A stretch of 6,088 bases of DNA from Chlorobiota bacterium (GTDB lineage Bacteria > Bacteroidota > Ignavibacteria > Ignavibacteriales > Ignavibacteriaceae), in the NCBI GenBank assembly GCA_008363265.1, contig RHKR01000159.1, positions 1-6,088 of the forward strand, written 5' to 3'. The notes under the pieces were generated by a model, which was given only the letters and a program-made list of their open reading frames with translations, was not told where the DNA came from and did no database searches. This document shows, piece after piece, positions 5,825 to 6,088 of the stretch (position 1 is the first letter of the stretch; each line of letters begins with the position of its first letter). The position numbers were made by a program, and so were the translations under genes.

Positions 5825-6088
5825 ATGGCATTAGATGCTTTAGGAATGATCGAAACAAAAGGTTTGGTTGGTGCGATCGAAGCTGCTGACGCGATGGTCA
5901 AGGCCGCCAATGTTGAATTGATCGGAAAAGAAACCATTGGTGGCGGATTTGTAACTGTAATGGTACGCGGCGATGTAGGTGCTGTAAAGGCTGCCACGGA
6001 TGCCGGTGCTGCCGCAGCACAGAGGGTTGGCGAGCTGGTTTCAGTTCACGTGATCCCGAGACCGCACAGCGATGTAGAACTTATCATT
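5825..6088 (+). CDS. BMC-H bacterial microcompartment shell protein, PduA/EutM-like (3' end cut by window edge)
   Basis: The 88 codons visible encode almost all of a canonical single-BMC-domain protein (PduA and EutM are about 94-97 residues). Diagnostic stretches are [20 protein letters not shown] (6-25), [20 protein letters not shown] (45-64) and [14 protein letters not shown] (72-85). Such proteins form cyclic hexamers that tile the facets of polyhedral protein organelles enclosing enzymes such as aldehyde- or diol-processing pathways. The edge Lys26 and Arg79, which in PduA pack neighbouring hexamers, are both conserved. The pore loop reads TIGGGF (37-42), so the PduA pore Ser40 is Gly and Lys37 is Thr, closer to EutM. 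No stop codon is reached. A strong Shine-Dalgarno site precedes it. It is probably the first gene of a microcompartment locus extending right; the encapsulated pathway cannot be told from this window. Confidence 0.97.
   Translation, partial: MALDALGMIETKGLVGAIEAADAMVKAANVELIGKETIGGGFVTVMVRGDVGAVKAATDAGAAAAQRVGELVSVHVIPRPHSDVELII

Overview
The window reads as chromosomal DNA from a member of the Bacteroidota/Ignavibacteriota (FCB-type) lineages. The main evidence is the promoter style. The tRNA gene is preceded by TTG-N19-TATATTTG, which matches the TTG-N17-23-TAnnTTTG consensus of that group rather than the E. coli type, and the same TATATTTG octamer lies in front of the leftward gene. Most genes lack a clear Shine-Dalgarno site, the tRNA gene does not encode CCA, and the two histidine kinases are of the soluble 'AHDLKN' type common in that group. 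The exact taxon cannot be fixed from the sequence alone.

Layout, left to right. (1) Bases 1-657 hold the 3' half of an M28 zinc aminopeptidase/carboxypeptidase resembling carboxypeptidase Q. It overlaps by 11 bases a DHA1-type MFS transporter (647-1894, TTG start). (2) Bases 1897-2060 form a compact tRNA-Ala(GGC) unit: promoter, tRNA and a strong intrinsic terminator. (3) Bases 2189-3316 encode a soluble histidine kinase whose N-terminus looks like a receiver domain without its phospho-acceptor aspartate. (4) Bases 3317-3907 on the minus strand encode a secreted DUF4384-like protein. It converges on the kinase so tightly that the two stop codons touch. (5) After a divergent intergenic region come a LOG-family nucleotide phosphoribohydrolase (4055-4636) and, coupled to it through an ATGA overlap, a PAS-domain soluble histidine kinase (4633-5760). 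(6) From base 5825 to the right edge runs a nearly complete BMC-H bacterial microcompartment shell protein close to PduA/EutM, with its own good ribosome binding site and a candidate promoter.

How the parts may work together. The peptidase-transporter pair looks like one transcription unit, possibly for peptide or amino-acid handling or export, but the link is only positional. Both kinases are cytoplasmic by sequence, have paralogous catalytic cores and have no response regulator in the window. The second kinase sits directly upstream, on the same strand, of the microcompartment gene, with a 64-base gap and no visible terminator. It is therefore a positional candidate for a regulator of a microcompartment locus that presumably continues to the right. 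The shell gene and its unusual upstream neighbours are the most interesting part of the window.
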